Source: Camelus bactrianus (Eukaryota > Chordata > Mammalia > Artiodactyla > Camelidae). From it: DNA of 64,000 nucleotides. Below, in pieces: positions 13,310-25,205 of this stretch. The position numbers and the translations under genes are program-made. Each line of letters begins with the position of its first letter. Within the stretch, counting starts at the first letter, position 1. The notes under the pieces are model-generated. The model was not told the origin of the DNA. It saw nothing but the letters and a program-made list of their open reading frames with translations, and did no database searches. The DNA is taken from assembly GCF_048773025.1 (NCBI RefSeq), contig NC_133546.1, positions 65,929,001-65,993,000 on the forward strand. The letters are read 5' to 3'.

Positions 13310-13603
13310 ATGAAATCAGAACATTTCCTCACACCATATACAAAAATAAACTCAAAATGGATTAAAGACTTAAATGTAAGATTGGAAAACTTAAAACTCT
13401 TAGAAGAGAACATAGGCAGAACATGTTTTGACATAAACCATAGCAATATTTTTTTAGCTCTGCCTCCTAAGGCAAAGGAAACAAAAGCAAAAATAAACAA
13501 ATGGGATCTAATTAAACTTAAAAGCTTTTGCACGGCAAAGGAAACCATCAACAAAACAAAAAGACAACCTATTGAGTGGGAAAAAATTTTGCAAGTCATT
13601 TGA
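13310..13603 (+). pseudogene. L1 ORF2 remnant, central to C-terminal segment
   Basis: This open stretch of 97 codons belongs to ORF2p, the L1 endonuclease and reverse transcriptase. It covers the segment after the reverse transcriptase domain, recognisable by '[14 protein letters not shown]' near the start, '[20 protein letters not shown]' in the middle and 'RQPIEWEKI' at the end. The methionine at 13310 is an internal codon, not a true start. ORF2 is normally about 1,275 codons. Here the endonuclease and polymerase domains are absent and the frame is closed by mutations on both sides. No function is expected. Confidence 0.92.
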
Positions 13604-14031
13604 CCGATAAGTGGTTAATATTCAAAATATATAAACAGCTCATACAACTCAATTTCAAAAGTAACAATCTGATTTAAAAATGGGTGAAATAGACTTGAAT
13701 AAACATTTTTCCAAAGAAGATATACAGATGGCCAACAGACACATGAAAAGATGCTCAACATCGCTAATCATCAGAGAAATGCAAATCAAAACCACAATGA
13801 GACATCACTTCAGCTCCGTCAAAATGGCTATCTAAAAAAGCCTAAAATAACAAATGTTGGCAAGGATATGGAGAAAAGGGACTCCTAGTGCAATGTTGGT
13901 GGGAATGTAAATTGGAACAACCACTATGGGAAACAGTATGGCGACTCCTCAAAAAGCTAAAAATAGAACTACTGTATGATCCAGCAATTCTACCACTGGT
14001 TTTATATCCAAAGAGAATGAAAACACTAATT

Positions 14032-14194
14032 TGAAAAGACACATGCAGGGGTAGGGTATAGCTCAGTGGTAGAGCTGCTGCTTAGCATATACAAGATCCT
14101 GGGTTCAATGCTCAGTGCCTCCATCAATAAATTAATTAATTAATTAACTAAACCTAATTACCTCCCCCCACAAAAAAGTGAAAAGACACATGCA
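14032..14194. repeat. target site duplication pair of the SINE
   Basis: The 16 bases TGAAAAGACACATGCA occur at 14032-14047 and again at 14179-14194, flanking the SINE exactly and without mismatch. The duplicated bases are L1 sequence, so the SINE arrived after the L1. Confidence 0.95.
14048..14178 (+). mobile_element. camelid tRNA-Ala-derived SINE
   Basis: The head is tRNA-like. The RNA polymerase III A box is TAGCTCAGTGG at 14059-14069 and the B box is GGTTCAATGCT at 14102-14112. It is followed by 'cctccatcaataaattaatt' and an ATTA-rich, A-rich tail. This is the camelid-type SINE and the main clue to the organism. It moves through the L1 machinery. It is not a tRNA gene: the acceptor half is not paired and a tail follows. 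Confidence 0.92.
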
Positions 14195-14256
14195 TCCCAG
14201 TGTTCACAGCATTATTCACTATAGCCAACAAATGAATGGACAAAGATGTGAGATAG

Positions 14257-14260
14257 ATAC

Positions 14261-14300
<40 letters not shown>

Positions 14301-14308
14301 ACACACAA
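14257..14308 (+). repeat. (CA)n microsatellite
   Basis: About 50 bases of ACAC repeats with a few ACAT interruptions inside the L1. Confidence 0.95.
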
Positions 14309-14755
14309 GAATATTACTCAGCCATAAACAAGAATGCAATTATGCCATTTGCAACAATGTGGACAGACCTACTGGTACTATGATTAGTGAAGTAAGTCAG
14401 ACAGAGAAAGACAACAACTCAGTTATCACTTATGTGTGGAATCTAAACTAAACTAAACTAAACCAAATGTATATAACAAAACAGAAACCGACTCACAGAT
14501 ATAGAGAACAAACTAGTAATTACCACTGGGGAGAAGGAAAGAGATGGAGCATGATTCAGGTAGGGGATTAAGAGCTACAAACTAGTATGTATAAAATAAA
14601 TAAGCATAAAGTATATATTGTAGAAGCAAAGTGAAATAAAGGAATTATTTCATAATAACTTTAAATGGAATATAATCTATAAAAATACTGAATCACTATA
14701 TTATAAACCTGAAAATAATAAAATATTGTAAATCAACTATACTTTAATAAAAAAA

Positions 14756-17633
14756 AAGAGACCAATAATGATACATCATGTCTCCCCTTTTTTTCATTTT
14801 AGAAAAACAAGAGGATGTAAAAGAATCTAGGTAGAAAATATACATGTCACATACAAAAGCACAAAAATGAGACTGACCTTTTATTTCCCTCTAAAATATC
14901 AAAAGCTAAAAGATAATGGTAAAAATCTATAGATTTAAGGGGGGGGTAAAAAGATATAATCCAATAAAATATTTACCCACCTAAAATGTAGGGAAAGATA
15001 TTCTGCTATATAAAATTCAAATCAATAAATAAAGAAGGAAATTAATGTATTAGAAAATAGGGACCCTAGACTTGATAAAGAAATCTAAGCTTTTGTTATT
15101 TGGAAAGGTCAGAAAAGAAACAAAATTCTAGAACAAGTAATAATTTAAAAGATGAAATACAAATGCACACACAAGAAATGAGAAATGCCTTATAAACACA
15201 GACAGAAAAACTACAAAAATTTGAGATGCCAATATGGAAAACCTGGTTGAATTGTGTAATTTTCTAGATAATTACCAAAATTAATTCAGAAAGGAAAAAA
15301 TAGACTGATATCCATGAAAAACAATCAGTTATCAAAATGTACCCCTGAAATGGCCACTGGGACCAGACAGATCCATGAGTAAATTCAACAAAATCTTCAA
15401 GAAATAAATAATTTCCAAAAGTTTAAATTTTTTCAGAACGCATAAAAATATTTCAACTTCCGTGTCTTTATATATAACCAGCACAATTCTGGTAGTGAAA
15501 CTGACATCAGTAGCTCAAAAAGAAACTGTGGCCTAATATGTTAGAAACATAGTTATACAACTCTAAGTAAACAATATAAAATCTATTTCAATAGAATATT
15601 TTTAATTTTTAAAATAATTAACCAAAGAAATATATGCCCGTGGTAGAAAAAATTTTAAATAAATAAACCTATATTGGCCCACCTAATAGAAAAAAGAAAA
15701 GAAAAAGAAAGAAAAAATGGCAAAATAGTTCAGACTTCCCAGTTAAGACAGTAAACAATGAGAGAATCTGCCTCGTCCAACACCTGATGAAAGGAACAAA
15801 AATACATGACATAGATTTTAGAAAGAGATGGCCAAGCAAATAAATAAAAGATGCTTATTTGGTTCAGGAAGTCCTTTAATCTTATCTGCATCTCTCAGAA
15901 GAGATGATAGGGAAAGTAGATGATTCAGCCAAGTCCTCAAAAGTGTACTAAGATTCCAAAAAATAGAGAGAAGCTGGGAAAACAGGTTGCTGGCAAGAAA
16001 GTCCAGGGAACATCTTTGCAAACATCTCCACCAAAGGAACTCATGGAGAAGAAAACTGCCAGGGAAAGCCACCCACCCTCTCGCAGCTGGAGAGGAAAAG
16101 AGAGAGGGCACGGAAGAGCTCCAGCAATAAACTACAGAAGTGAAGACAAACAAGCAGATAAATAAGAAAAAACAAAAACTGCAAGAGCCCAAAGTTGAGA
16201 GATTAAGAAGAAGGTGAAACCCTTCTGGGTCCCCAGTTAACATTAGAGCGGGGCTAAAACCCACAAGAAGTGTTATTTCTTCCTATTCTGACTGAGGAGG
16301 AGGGGGGAATACACAGAAGACTGTTGGGAGAAATGTGTGAGTGAAACAAGGAAAACGAAAAACTCAAAGGAACTCTCTACGGGCCGAATCAGGGCTCCAC
16401 CCACAAACCAGAAACTGAAGAGCTTTGGAAGAGAAGGCATCCCCAGTGAGATGGAGCAGATTGTGAAATGAGAAATTTACCCAAATCAGAGAAGGAAAAA
16501 CAGAAGTTTTCCACCTTCCTCACTCTCATGACCTGAGGCTAGAGAAAGACTAAGTGATGACCACACCCCGGCCAAAGAGTATAGCTCAGAGAAAGGCGAC
16601 GTGGAGACTGACCTGGAGAATTCACACGGTGAAAGTGCACGAGACAGTAGGAGTGGATGTAGAGGAAGTCTGCGGAGACAGACTGAGAGGGCAACACCAG
16701 CATGGGAACATTACACATCTTCTGATAAATTAGAGCAAGAAAGAAGAGTTAAAAGTCGTATTAATGGGGTAGAGGATAGGCTTGAGATCATATTAATATC
16801 AAAAACAAGTTAGAAAGAAGCTGGCAGAGGGCAAAGCCAGTGTAAGGGGAGGATATTTTATGCTCCTGTACCTGTGATCAGAAAAAATGAATCAGAAGAA
16901 ATATTCAGAAATATTAAAAAGTCCTTGAGAGGAAAAAGAAGCACAGATTAAAGGACAGACCTTCCCTACTAGGATAAAGACACAGAAAGATGAACGTTGT
17001 AAGATACTCTGGTGTTACCAAGATTCAAGAACAAAGAAAGATTTTTTTCTGCCATCCAGATACAGCACGCAAATCAACTAAAAGGAGAGAATCAGGCTGG
17101 TTGCAGATTTCTCCACAGCAACATACTAAGCCTCTGATACCCTGAAGGAAAAAAATTATAATATATCAAAATATATTACAGCCAGACATATTTCAGAATA
17201 TGGGCAACAGGCAGACATTCTGAAACATGAAAGAACTTAGGAAATATAATACATGAGACCTTCCTAAACCCAACAAGAAATGAATGGGGAAGTCATAGTG
17301 AAACGACTAGTTCAATACTCAGTGCCATGAAATAACAGAGCAATGTCAAAAACAATTCTAAGGCTGAAGTTGCAAACTTCTAATGCCCACAAGAATGGGG
17401 TAGGACATATAAAAGTGATTGGATTCAGTAATTGGAGAGCACACACAATCAAAACAAGATAGCTACAGCCAATTTTGCCTTAAGGGAGTAAGAAACAGTC
17501 AACAGGATATTGTATTGCCAGATCTTTGGTATTTTTAAGAAAATCCAGAAATCCAAACTTTTGTCTTCATTCTCCCAACATTTAAATTTCTGCAACAAAA
17601 TCAATTGTATTAACTATTACTGAGGAAAACAGA
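14756..17633. other. gene-free, purine-rich, probably very old LINE-like DNA
   Basis: No intact gene. 15660-17100 is strongly A+G-rich on the plus strand. 16940-17290 contains text ('ctccacagcaacatacta', 'ttcctaaacccaacaag') that resembles the 5' or inter-ORF part of old mammalian L1s, but I cannot place it in a named family. Frames at 15818-16264 (minus) and 16601-16813 (plus) match nothing I know. Confidence 0.3.
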
Positions 17634-18063
17634 TGTCTGTTAGGGTTGGTTTGTAAACTGGATCCCATACATGAAGAGATAGACCACTCTAGATTGGTAG
17701 GTGGCAGGTTTAATAAGCAAGGAAACTTACTTACGAGGCTTGTCTTGGGCGGCTGCAAGATGAGTAGATTTCCATTCCCGCCCACTGGAATCCTGAAAGT
17801 TTATATGGAGGCCCCTTAACTGGGGTCAGTCACACACTTGGTCCAGATGGTCTCAACAACACCTTACTCACTCAAGGCCCCTTCCTTCAAAAGGCTGCGA
17901 GCACCAGGACAGTAGGCCGAATATACATTCCAAGGACTGTAAGAGGGTAAGGACTCTCTGATCGCCTGGGTCCAACTTGAGGGTCAACCAACCAGAGGCC
18001 ATATCCTCTCAATGACCTCCTCCAATAGTTAGCTGGACTGGCTAGTAAGTGACCAGTTTATCA
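17634..18063 (-). mobile_element. probable solo LTR, class I endogenous retrovirus
   Basis: Read on the minus strand it begins TGATAAACTGG and ends CCTAACAGACA, giving TG...CA ends. It has a TATA-like CCATATAAAC at 17799-17808 and an ATTAAA polyadenylation signal about 90 bases later at 17709-17714. No internal retroviral genes adjoin it and no target duplication was found. A fossil of moderate age. Confidence 0.55.
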
Positions 18064-18516
18064 CCTGTGGAAAAGAAATAAAATAAGACCTAAGAACAGT
18101 GCACCCAGTCATTGTGATCTTGGAGACAGGCTGACAGCCTTCCCTGTGAAAGAATTCATGAAATAGTAGTACTTATGGACCTTCCTTGAATATACTACTT
18201 GATGATAGAAAGGGAACAATAAATAAAATAGAGAAACTGTTAAGACTGGTAATGGCCACTGAACCAATTTAAATATAAAACTAATAACTGACTATAGGAA
18301 TTATACTTACCAAGTAACATAACGTAAATAATATAAATCTTGACAATTCAAAAGCAATATATAAAACAGGTGAAGGAAAGGAAGGTGGGGAGAAGTATAA
18401 GACATATAATGTATAAGTTTTAGAAAGATAACCCAACACTCTGATGTTTTTACAATCCTTTTTTCCTAACCTCTGACTGATTGTTTAGGAATTAGAGTAT
18501 CTTTCAGTAAAGAACC
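18064..18516. other. gene-free DNA between two LTRs
   Basis: Nothing recognised. Confidence 0.4.
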
Positions 18517-18914
18517 TGTCATGGGCTGAATTGTGTTCCCTCACCCCAATATTCACATGTTGAAGTTAAGTCATAACCCCCAGTACCTTTGAATTTGACA
18601 GTATTTGGAGACAAGGACTTTAAAGAGGTAGTTAAGTTTAAAGACGCCATTAGGATGAGCACTAGTTCAATATGACTGGTGCCCTTACAAGAAGAGATTA
18701 GTACACAGAAATGAAAGAGAGGACAACCATGTGAGGACACAGGAAGAAAGTGGCCATCTACAAGCCAAGAACAGAGGCTTTAGAAAACATCAAACCTACT
18801 GACACCTTGATCTTGGACTTCCAGCCTCCAGAACTGTGAGAAAATAAATTTCTGTTGTGTAAGCCACCCAGCCTGTGGGATTTTGTTATGACAGCCATAG
18901 CAAACTAATACACA
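18517..18914 (+). mobile_element. MLT1-type solo LTR (ERVL-MaLR)
   Basis: Follows the MLT1 consensus from TGTCATGGGCTGAATTGTG through 'caatatgactggtgccctta' and 'gacaccttgatcttggactt' to 'cagccatagcaaactaatac'. Nearly full length. A fossil dating from before the eutherian orders separated. Confidence 0.9.
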
Positions 18915-19290
18915 CCATATTGTGATATTGAACAATCTATTTAGTTTCAATTTATTCTCTTTTCATAAATGTAAAAATATTTTTTTAATTTTAAATGGCT
19001 TATAACATATGATTACAGCTTTAAAAGTATTTTTGGCCACATATTCTTGTATTTATATGTATGTAAGAGATATCTGCAATGACATTCATTTACTGCTAGC
19101 AATGGTTGCTTCTGTATTAGGATATTAACTGTACTCTTGTTCAATTGATATAAGATATTTATGAGAATTTTTATTAAAAAATCTATAATGTCATTTTTCT
19201 AAAAATAATAATAATAAAACAAAAATATAATCTCCATTCAGGTGAGGAAACCTCATTGATAAACTCCAATACAGATCATTCTAAGTATAT

Positions 19291-19356
19291 ACACACAGAC
19301 AGATACATACACACAAACACAGTCACATACTCAAATACACACACACACACAAACAC
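19291..19356 (+). repeat. imperfect (CA)n tract
   Basis: A run of ACAC/ACAT/AAAC units in AT-rich DNA. Confidence 0.8.
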
Positions 19357-19439
19357 AATTTTTTAGTGGGCTTATCCCATACTTACTACTTTTTCACCAA
19401 ATTACATAAATATATAAACATATTCAGAAATACAGTTTT

Positions 19440-19625
19440 ATAACATCTTTATATTGTCTGCCTAGTCTCAACTGGAGATACATGCTTTTATTTATTTAAC
19501 CAATATCCTAGTTTTAAACATTAAGGTTGTTTGTAACTCTTTGCTTTCTTATATACTGATGCAATAAACAACCTTGTAGCTACATCTCTGTCTACATTAT
19601 TGTTTAGGAGAAAGTTCAGCGGAAT
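19440..19625 (-). repeat. old L1-type LINE fragment, minus strand
   Basis: The text 'aaggttgtttgtaactcttt' followed by 'gatgcaataaacaacctt' resembles the 'ggttgtttccagttttt...ataaacaatgctgc' block of ancient L1 elements. Confidence 0.5.
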
Positions 19626-19806
19626 ATTAAAAGAATAAAAAACCAGAAACAAAAAGGATTTATTTAGAAACATATTTATGACTTAATATAAAGAAATACT
19701 TTAATCAAATTTATCATATAATTAGATTTAAAGAATATGATTAAATATGATTATTTTATATGAGCCCAAAAACCACTGGCTTAACACTGATATCTAAACC
19801 CTTAGT

Positions 19807-19836
19807 AAACAAACAAACAAACAAACAAACAAAAAC
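19807..19836 (+). repeat. (CAAA)n simple repeat
   Basis: About seven tandem CAAA units. Confidence 0.95.
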
Positions 19837-19929
19837 ACTTCCTCAAAAAGTATCTATCTTAACTATTATAATTAACAAGTCAAAATAACCAATAAATAAC
19901 TAATAAATAAAAACACAAAAAGTAATAAC

Positions 19930-20060
19930 TTTTCTGTATGCCAGCAATGAATATATAAACAATCCAGGAGAAAAAAGATGCTCTTCACAATAGCAACAAA
20001 GTATGAAATAGCCAGGAAAATTTTAATAAGAATGTGTAAGAATAGAGAGAGAAAATATTA
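19930..20060 (+). mobile_element. L1 ORF2 fragment
   Basis: The text 'ttctgtatgccagcaatgaa' and 'ttcacaatagcaacaaagta' corresponds to the L1 ORF2 'ctatatgccaataacaaac...ttcacaatagcatcaaaa' block. Old and diverged. Confidence 0.7.
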
Positions 20061-20544
20061 AAATTTTGCTTACACATTTAAAGATGAGTTGAATAATGAA
20101 AAAACATATACCACGATCCCAACTGGCAAAAGAAACATGTGAATCATCTATGGAGAAGCAACCTGAAATGCATAGAACCAGAAGCTAATCTGCAGAAAAC
20201 TCTTCCAATCACCAGGCCTGTAACATTGCCCACAGAGGAACTGGTACTTTAGTGGGACTCAAACAGAAGTCCTCTCCTAACAGAAACACACTTGATGGCA
20301 AAGAGCAAATAACCACACAACTTTTTTTTCCCTTTTGTTGGCAACCATGAGAAACAGAACTTACCAGACACAAACCTATAACACAACTATAAGCAGGAAG
20401 CACACCTGCATACGAAATAGCCTGTTTTATGCATCTCAACTCTCAGTGATAAAATACAAATTTCATTCACCCATGTTAGAGGAAAGACTGAATTACCCTT
20501 TCTACAGAAAATGCCATTAGAAAATTGTTGTCATGTAAAGAGGC

Positions 20545-21290
20545 GATCAGATCTTTAGAAACTAAACATACCCTTATCATACAATCCAGCAATTGTGCTC
20601 CTTGGTATTTTTCCAAAAAAGTTGATAATTTATATCCACATGAAAACCTGCACACAGATATCTATAGCAGCTTTATTCGTAACTGCCAAATACTGGAAGC
20701 CACCAAGATGTCCTTCAGTAGGTGAATGGATAAATAAACTGTGGTAGTTCCAGACCATACTACTAGGCGCTAAAGGAAATGAGCTATCAAGTCAAGAAAA
20801 GACACGGAAGAACCTAAAATTCATATTAATAAGTGAAAGAGGTCAACCTGAGAAGGCTACACACTGTATTATTCCAATTGTATGATTTTCTGTAAAGACA
20901 AAACTATGGACACAGTGAAGTGATCAGTGGTTGCCAGGGGATGGGAGAAAGAGACGACTGGGCAGAGAACAGAGGCTTTGAAAAGGGCAGTGAAAAGAAT
21001 CTGTATGATATTATAATTATGGATATGTTCTTACACTTTTGTCCAAACCAATCAAATGGACAACACCAAGAGTGAACCCTAAAGTAAATTATGGACTTCA
21101 GGTGATTATAATGTGTCAATGTAGGTTCATCCTTGGTAAAAAGCATACCACCCTGATGAGTGATGCTGATAACAGAGGAGGCTGTGAATGTGTGGGGGCA
21201 GGAGGTACATGAGAAATCTCTGTACCCTTCTCTCAATTTTTACTATAAACTTAAAACTGCTCTAAAAACTTAAGTCTTAAAAAAGGGGGG
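20545..21290 (+). mobile_element. old L1 3' end (L1M type)
   Basis: ORF2 C-terminal blocks are visible ('tacaatccagcaattgtgct', 'gtccttcagtaggtgaatgg'), followed by an old L1 3' UTR ('cagtggttgccaggggatgg', 'gtccaaaccaatcaaatgga') and a short A-rich end. More diverged than the L1 copies at 2.5 and 45 kb. With 19930-20060 it may be one element split by about 480 bases. Confidence 0.85.
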
Positions 21291-23504
21291 CAATCAGAGA
21301 TTATGCAGCCAAAAAATAATAAAGGGGAAAAAAGCATTATAGAAATGTATCAGGCAGTTTATCAATACAAATATTGTTATTTTTCTGAATTTTATTATGT
21401 TTGTGGTAACTGTCAGCTCTTCCGATGTGGTTTCCTTTCCTCACTCTAAATGAGTAGTCAATTTTGTACTTTATATTTGTAATTTTGCATTAGTTCCTTA
21501 AAGAGGGCTCCAAACATTACAAGCAGTGAGTTTCACAAAACCTGTATCTGTCTTTCTTTGTTCAGGAGAGGCAGTTTTGGGCAAAAAAATGATCTTATTA
21601 AAACAATGCATAATATTATTGAGGACCACCATCAATTCACCAACATCTCTACATAAAAAGTGCTTAGAAGTAAAGAACTTCAGTAACCTAGGGTTACTTG
21701 AGATCCAGGTGTCAGCAGGGGCTTGTATCTGCATAGCCTAAGAGAGGTTGAATCCCAGGTTTGGCCTTTGCCCCCAAATAGTTCATGGATTCCTCTTCTA
21801 GCCACCTACTCAACATAGACAGATCACTAACCTCTGAACCACCTCCTTTCCTGACAGTGTTTGTGAAGATTTCTCTTAAGCACAGAACAACAGAGACATC
21901 AGGACACAACCCAGCTTGTGTACTGAGTTCCATGCATATTATCTACTCTTAATCATCTTGTCCTCTTATCTTTGTCCCTCTTTCCCCAAAACATAGCAGA
22001 GTAGCATAGCACGTTTCTTCCATTTGCTACCCCTGTGACTGCCTCTTTATCATTGCTCCCCCAGCTTCACAAACCTTTAGCAAAAGCCTGGAATGTCTGG
22101 GTTGGCTTTCTGTCATGGGAGTTGTATTTAGAGGAAATCAGAGGCAAAGCAAGCAAAGTAAGCCATAAACATTTGCCAGTACCCTGCAGTCTGAAGCAAA
22201 TGTGAATGGATTCCTAGCCTTCACGCTTTTCCAGGTTCTTAGAGTCAGTCTTGGGACATAAGTACAAACTTGGGCAGATCTAACTCTAATTCCTGATACC
22301 GAAGCCAATAAGCTCAACTTGTGATACCCATTCCCTAATTCTACCTCCTGAAACGACCATCCAAGTGGTAAATGACATACTGCTGCACAATATATATTGT
22401 ATATATAGATTTCCACAGAGAAGCATTTTGTTCTCAATTGTATTTCTTACCACTGTTCCTTTCAGCATTCAGGCAAGGATTTTGCCCAATTCATTATTCA
22501 AGGAGTAGGAATTTCAAGAAAGAAACATAGTTACACAGCAATAGAATTATGAAAAGTCTCTCACCTGTCATTTTCGTTTCTATTTTTGATTTTTTAATCC
22601 AGGCGTACAACCAACAACCAAGGCAAGAAGAATGTGATAAAGGATTCAGTATGTTCAAGAACCCCAAGCCCGGTAACTTCCTCAATGTATGCCACTATTT
22701 CCACAAACACTGGAAAATTAAAGGGATTTAAGATTTGAACTAATAATAGAAATGGCCAATGATAAATAAACTGATCAAGTTTTTAAAAATAAAGATAGCA
22801 TTTGTTGAAAGGTTTTTGGCTTCAAGACATAACAGGAAGTCAGTCGAGAACTTTCTAATATAGATACTGTTATAATGCCAAACTAAATATCAGACATAAG
22901 AATGTTGCTTTGACTATGCACTGATACAGGAAAGCTGGTTGCAATTACTTTAATGTTTTCCAGGATTTTAAAAAAATCACCATTAGAGGGAAAAAAGTAT
23001 TAGTGTATTTCTAAAATGTCAACATATAATATTTCCTAATTCTTCAATGTATCTCTAGCAAAATATTCTTGGGATTCTCTTATACCAGGCTATATAAATG
23101 TCTCAGCTATTCTTTTTTCCTTTGGTGTATTTTTAAAACTATTTTCTATTATTCGATTAAAAGCCATGTTATTATCTAAAAGACATACATGGACATCTTA
23201 AATTATTGTATCTACAATTTTGAAGAATGTTTATTGGTGAGGAAGCCAGTCAATTATACAGGTTCCAGGACATGAAGTTTCTATTTGGGGTTGTCGAGTC
23301 CACCCCTCTAATTCAAAGAGCCCCACCGCTCATCACCAGTTCAGAGCAGAGGACGATGAGCAGCAGTATGCCTGGCTAGATACCGCATCAGGAAGCTAGC
23401 GCAGTTCTGAAGGTAGCTCTATCCTTCAAACAACATTCAAATATTGATCGGGCACCTTGCTGAGAGTTGAAGCTAAAGATATATAAAGGGGATGTAGACG
23501 TGCA
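21291..23504. other. gene-free unique DNA
   Basis: No gene or named repeat. The palindrome ACAATATATATTGT lies near 22387-22400. Overlapping minus-strand frames of 60-99 codons at 22138-22468 match nothing. Confidence 0.4.
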
Positions 23505-23660
23505 GTTAGTTGGACCTGGCTCTGCCCTTACAACCTTAGTCGCTGGGACAATTTGCTCAGCCCCTTAGGGTCCCAATTTACACTTCATAAAACGCAGTTA
23601 ACAGTATCTAGGGGAGAATGTTGTTGTCACAGTGAAATGAATGATGTAAGCATTGGCCAA
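23505..23660 (+). repeat. MIR SINE
   Basis: Reads 'gttggacctggctctgccct', then 'ctgggacaatttgctcagcc', then a decayed 'cttcataaaacg' block, in MIR order. Confidence 0.65.
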
Positions 23661-25119
23661 AGAAACCCTCACAAATGGCTTCATTTATATAAAAACTTTC
23701 CTCAGCTGTGACCCTAATAAGAATCAGACTCAGCCTCACTTTTAGGGTGTCTCCAAGAATCCTCCAGAACAACACCCTGAGTAGGACCCAGACTAAAATT
23801 GACTTCAGAAGCTGAGAAGAGAAAATGACCACAGAGAAGCACAGAGAAAAGCAAAAGGTGGTCGGGGAAGAGGGAGAGGGGAGAGGCCAAACATTTTCTT
23901 TTGTTCCTTCCAATGCAATTTCACAGCAGAATACACCTCCAAATATAGAACGTTATTATGATCTGAAAAATCTGGAAGGGGAATTTGTAGCCACCCTCTG
24001 AAGTCTATTCACATCCTGTGGTAAAGTGTATCTATCTGTATGGAAATTACCGCAACTTTTTTGAATGTGCTCAGATTTCTCCTTGGAGTAAATGCTTATT
24101 AATACATAAAAACCTGTTGAAAGCTCGTGAATATCCACATATAGCTTGCATAGACTTTGTACACCATCCACAGCATATATTAAATTCAAGCTGGCTTTCC
24201 CCCAGCAACTTACCACAAATATGGCAAACCAACAACTAGCTTGTTCTCGAGAAACAGAAGTTTCAACATTAGCACAAAGCCAACGACACTAAAAGAAGTG
24301 TTACAAGATCAGAGAGAAATGATTTGAGAATTCCATCGTTTTGTTTTATCTGGGCCACCATGATCTTCCCTTATTTGGATAACAAGAGTTGTCACTAAGT
24401 GCCCTACTTCCCTCTAATGCCGCAGCACAGATGACAAAGATTACTGCAAAGACCAAAACCGAGAGACCACCTATTGGGACACGGAAAGCCCTGAAGTAGT
24501 CCTTTTGCCTTTGAATCTCTTGAGACTACATGTAAGTGTATGTGGATACAAATACCTGATGTTGTAAGAGGGTTTCCAAAGCTCCTCTGAAACTTTCTAA
24601 GGTCTGTGATTCAAAAGAGGGTTAAAAACTGTGACTTTTTATGGATCCTGAGGTTTTAGCTCTTCCTTTTTTGATTCTTGATTACCATAACCAATTTGAT
24701 GCAGCTTTTTAATTTTGTTTTACTAGTTGTCCTATAAGGCTATTATCTTTTCAGAACTAGATTTTTCAAATTGTAAAACAAGAATTTAAAATATCACATA
24801 ATTCAGAATAACACAGAAAGTATTTATTGCCTACAAAGGAAATCAATGTACTTTTTCCTGGAATACCTTGAGAAGTTATTTGAGCTTGCAGCAGTTCATG
24901 TGTCTTGTTCATAGCACCAAAAGCCCTCAAACTTTTATTAAAGGAGCAAAAGCTTACCCGTGTGATAGCACGAATTTTATAACTAAAAATCATCCAGAAA
25001 TGTGGTACTATTTCTAGCCAAATCTGATTAGAAAGCAGAGGACAGACCTGAAGCAATGGTGAAAATAGCTCCAATTTGCCTGGAGGGGGAATCTTCGGGC
25101 CAGAAAGTCAGAAAGCATC
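23661..25119. other. gene-free unique DNA
   Basis: Nothing recognised. Confidence 0.4.
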
Positions 25120-25205
25120 CTAAGTAGGCATTACAATTTTCATCTTTGGTAAACTGACGCCCCTATAATTTAAATGAATTTCCCCCAAATCACGATTACT
25201 TGCTT
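25120..25205 (-). repeat. MIR SINE core fragment
   Basis: A decayed 'acaattttcatctttggtaa' to 'tttcccccaaatcacg' block in the order of the reverse MIR core. Weak. Confidence 0.4.

Larger units (their letters stand above)
12633..14755 (+). mobile_element. L1 LINE, 5'-truncated, ORF2 3' half plus 3' UTR
   Basis: Runs from the middle of ORF2 ('gttgcggaatacaagattc') through the reverse transcriptase-distal part and C-terminal domain to a 3' UTR ending 'actatactttaataaaaaaa'. A 97-codon frame remains open at 13310-13603 and carries the L1 ORF2 signatures '[14 protein letters not shown]', 'LLEENIG' and 'QPIEWEKI'. Many stops lie elsewhere, so it is dead. A camelid SINE sits inside at 14048-14178. 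Confidence 0.95.
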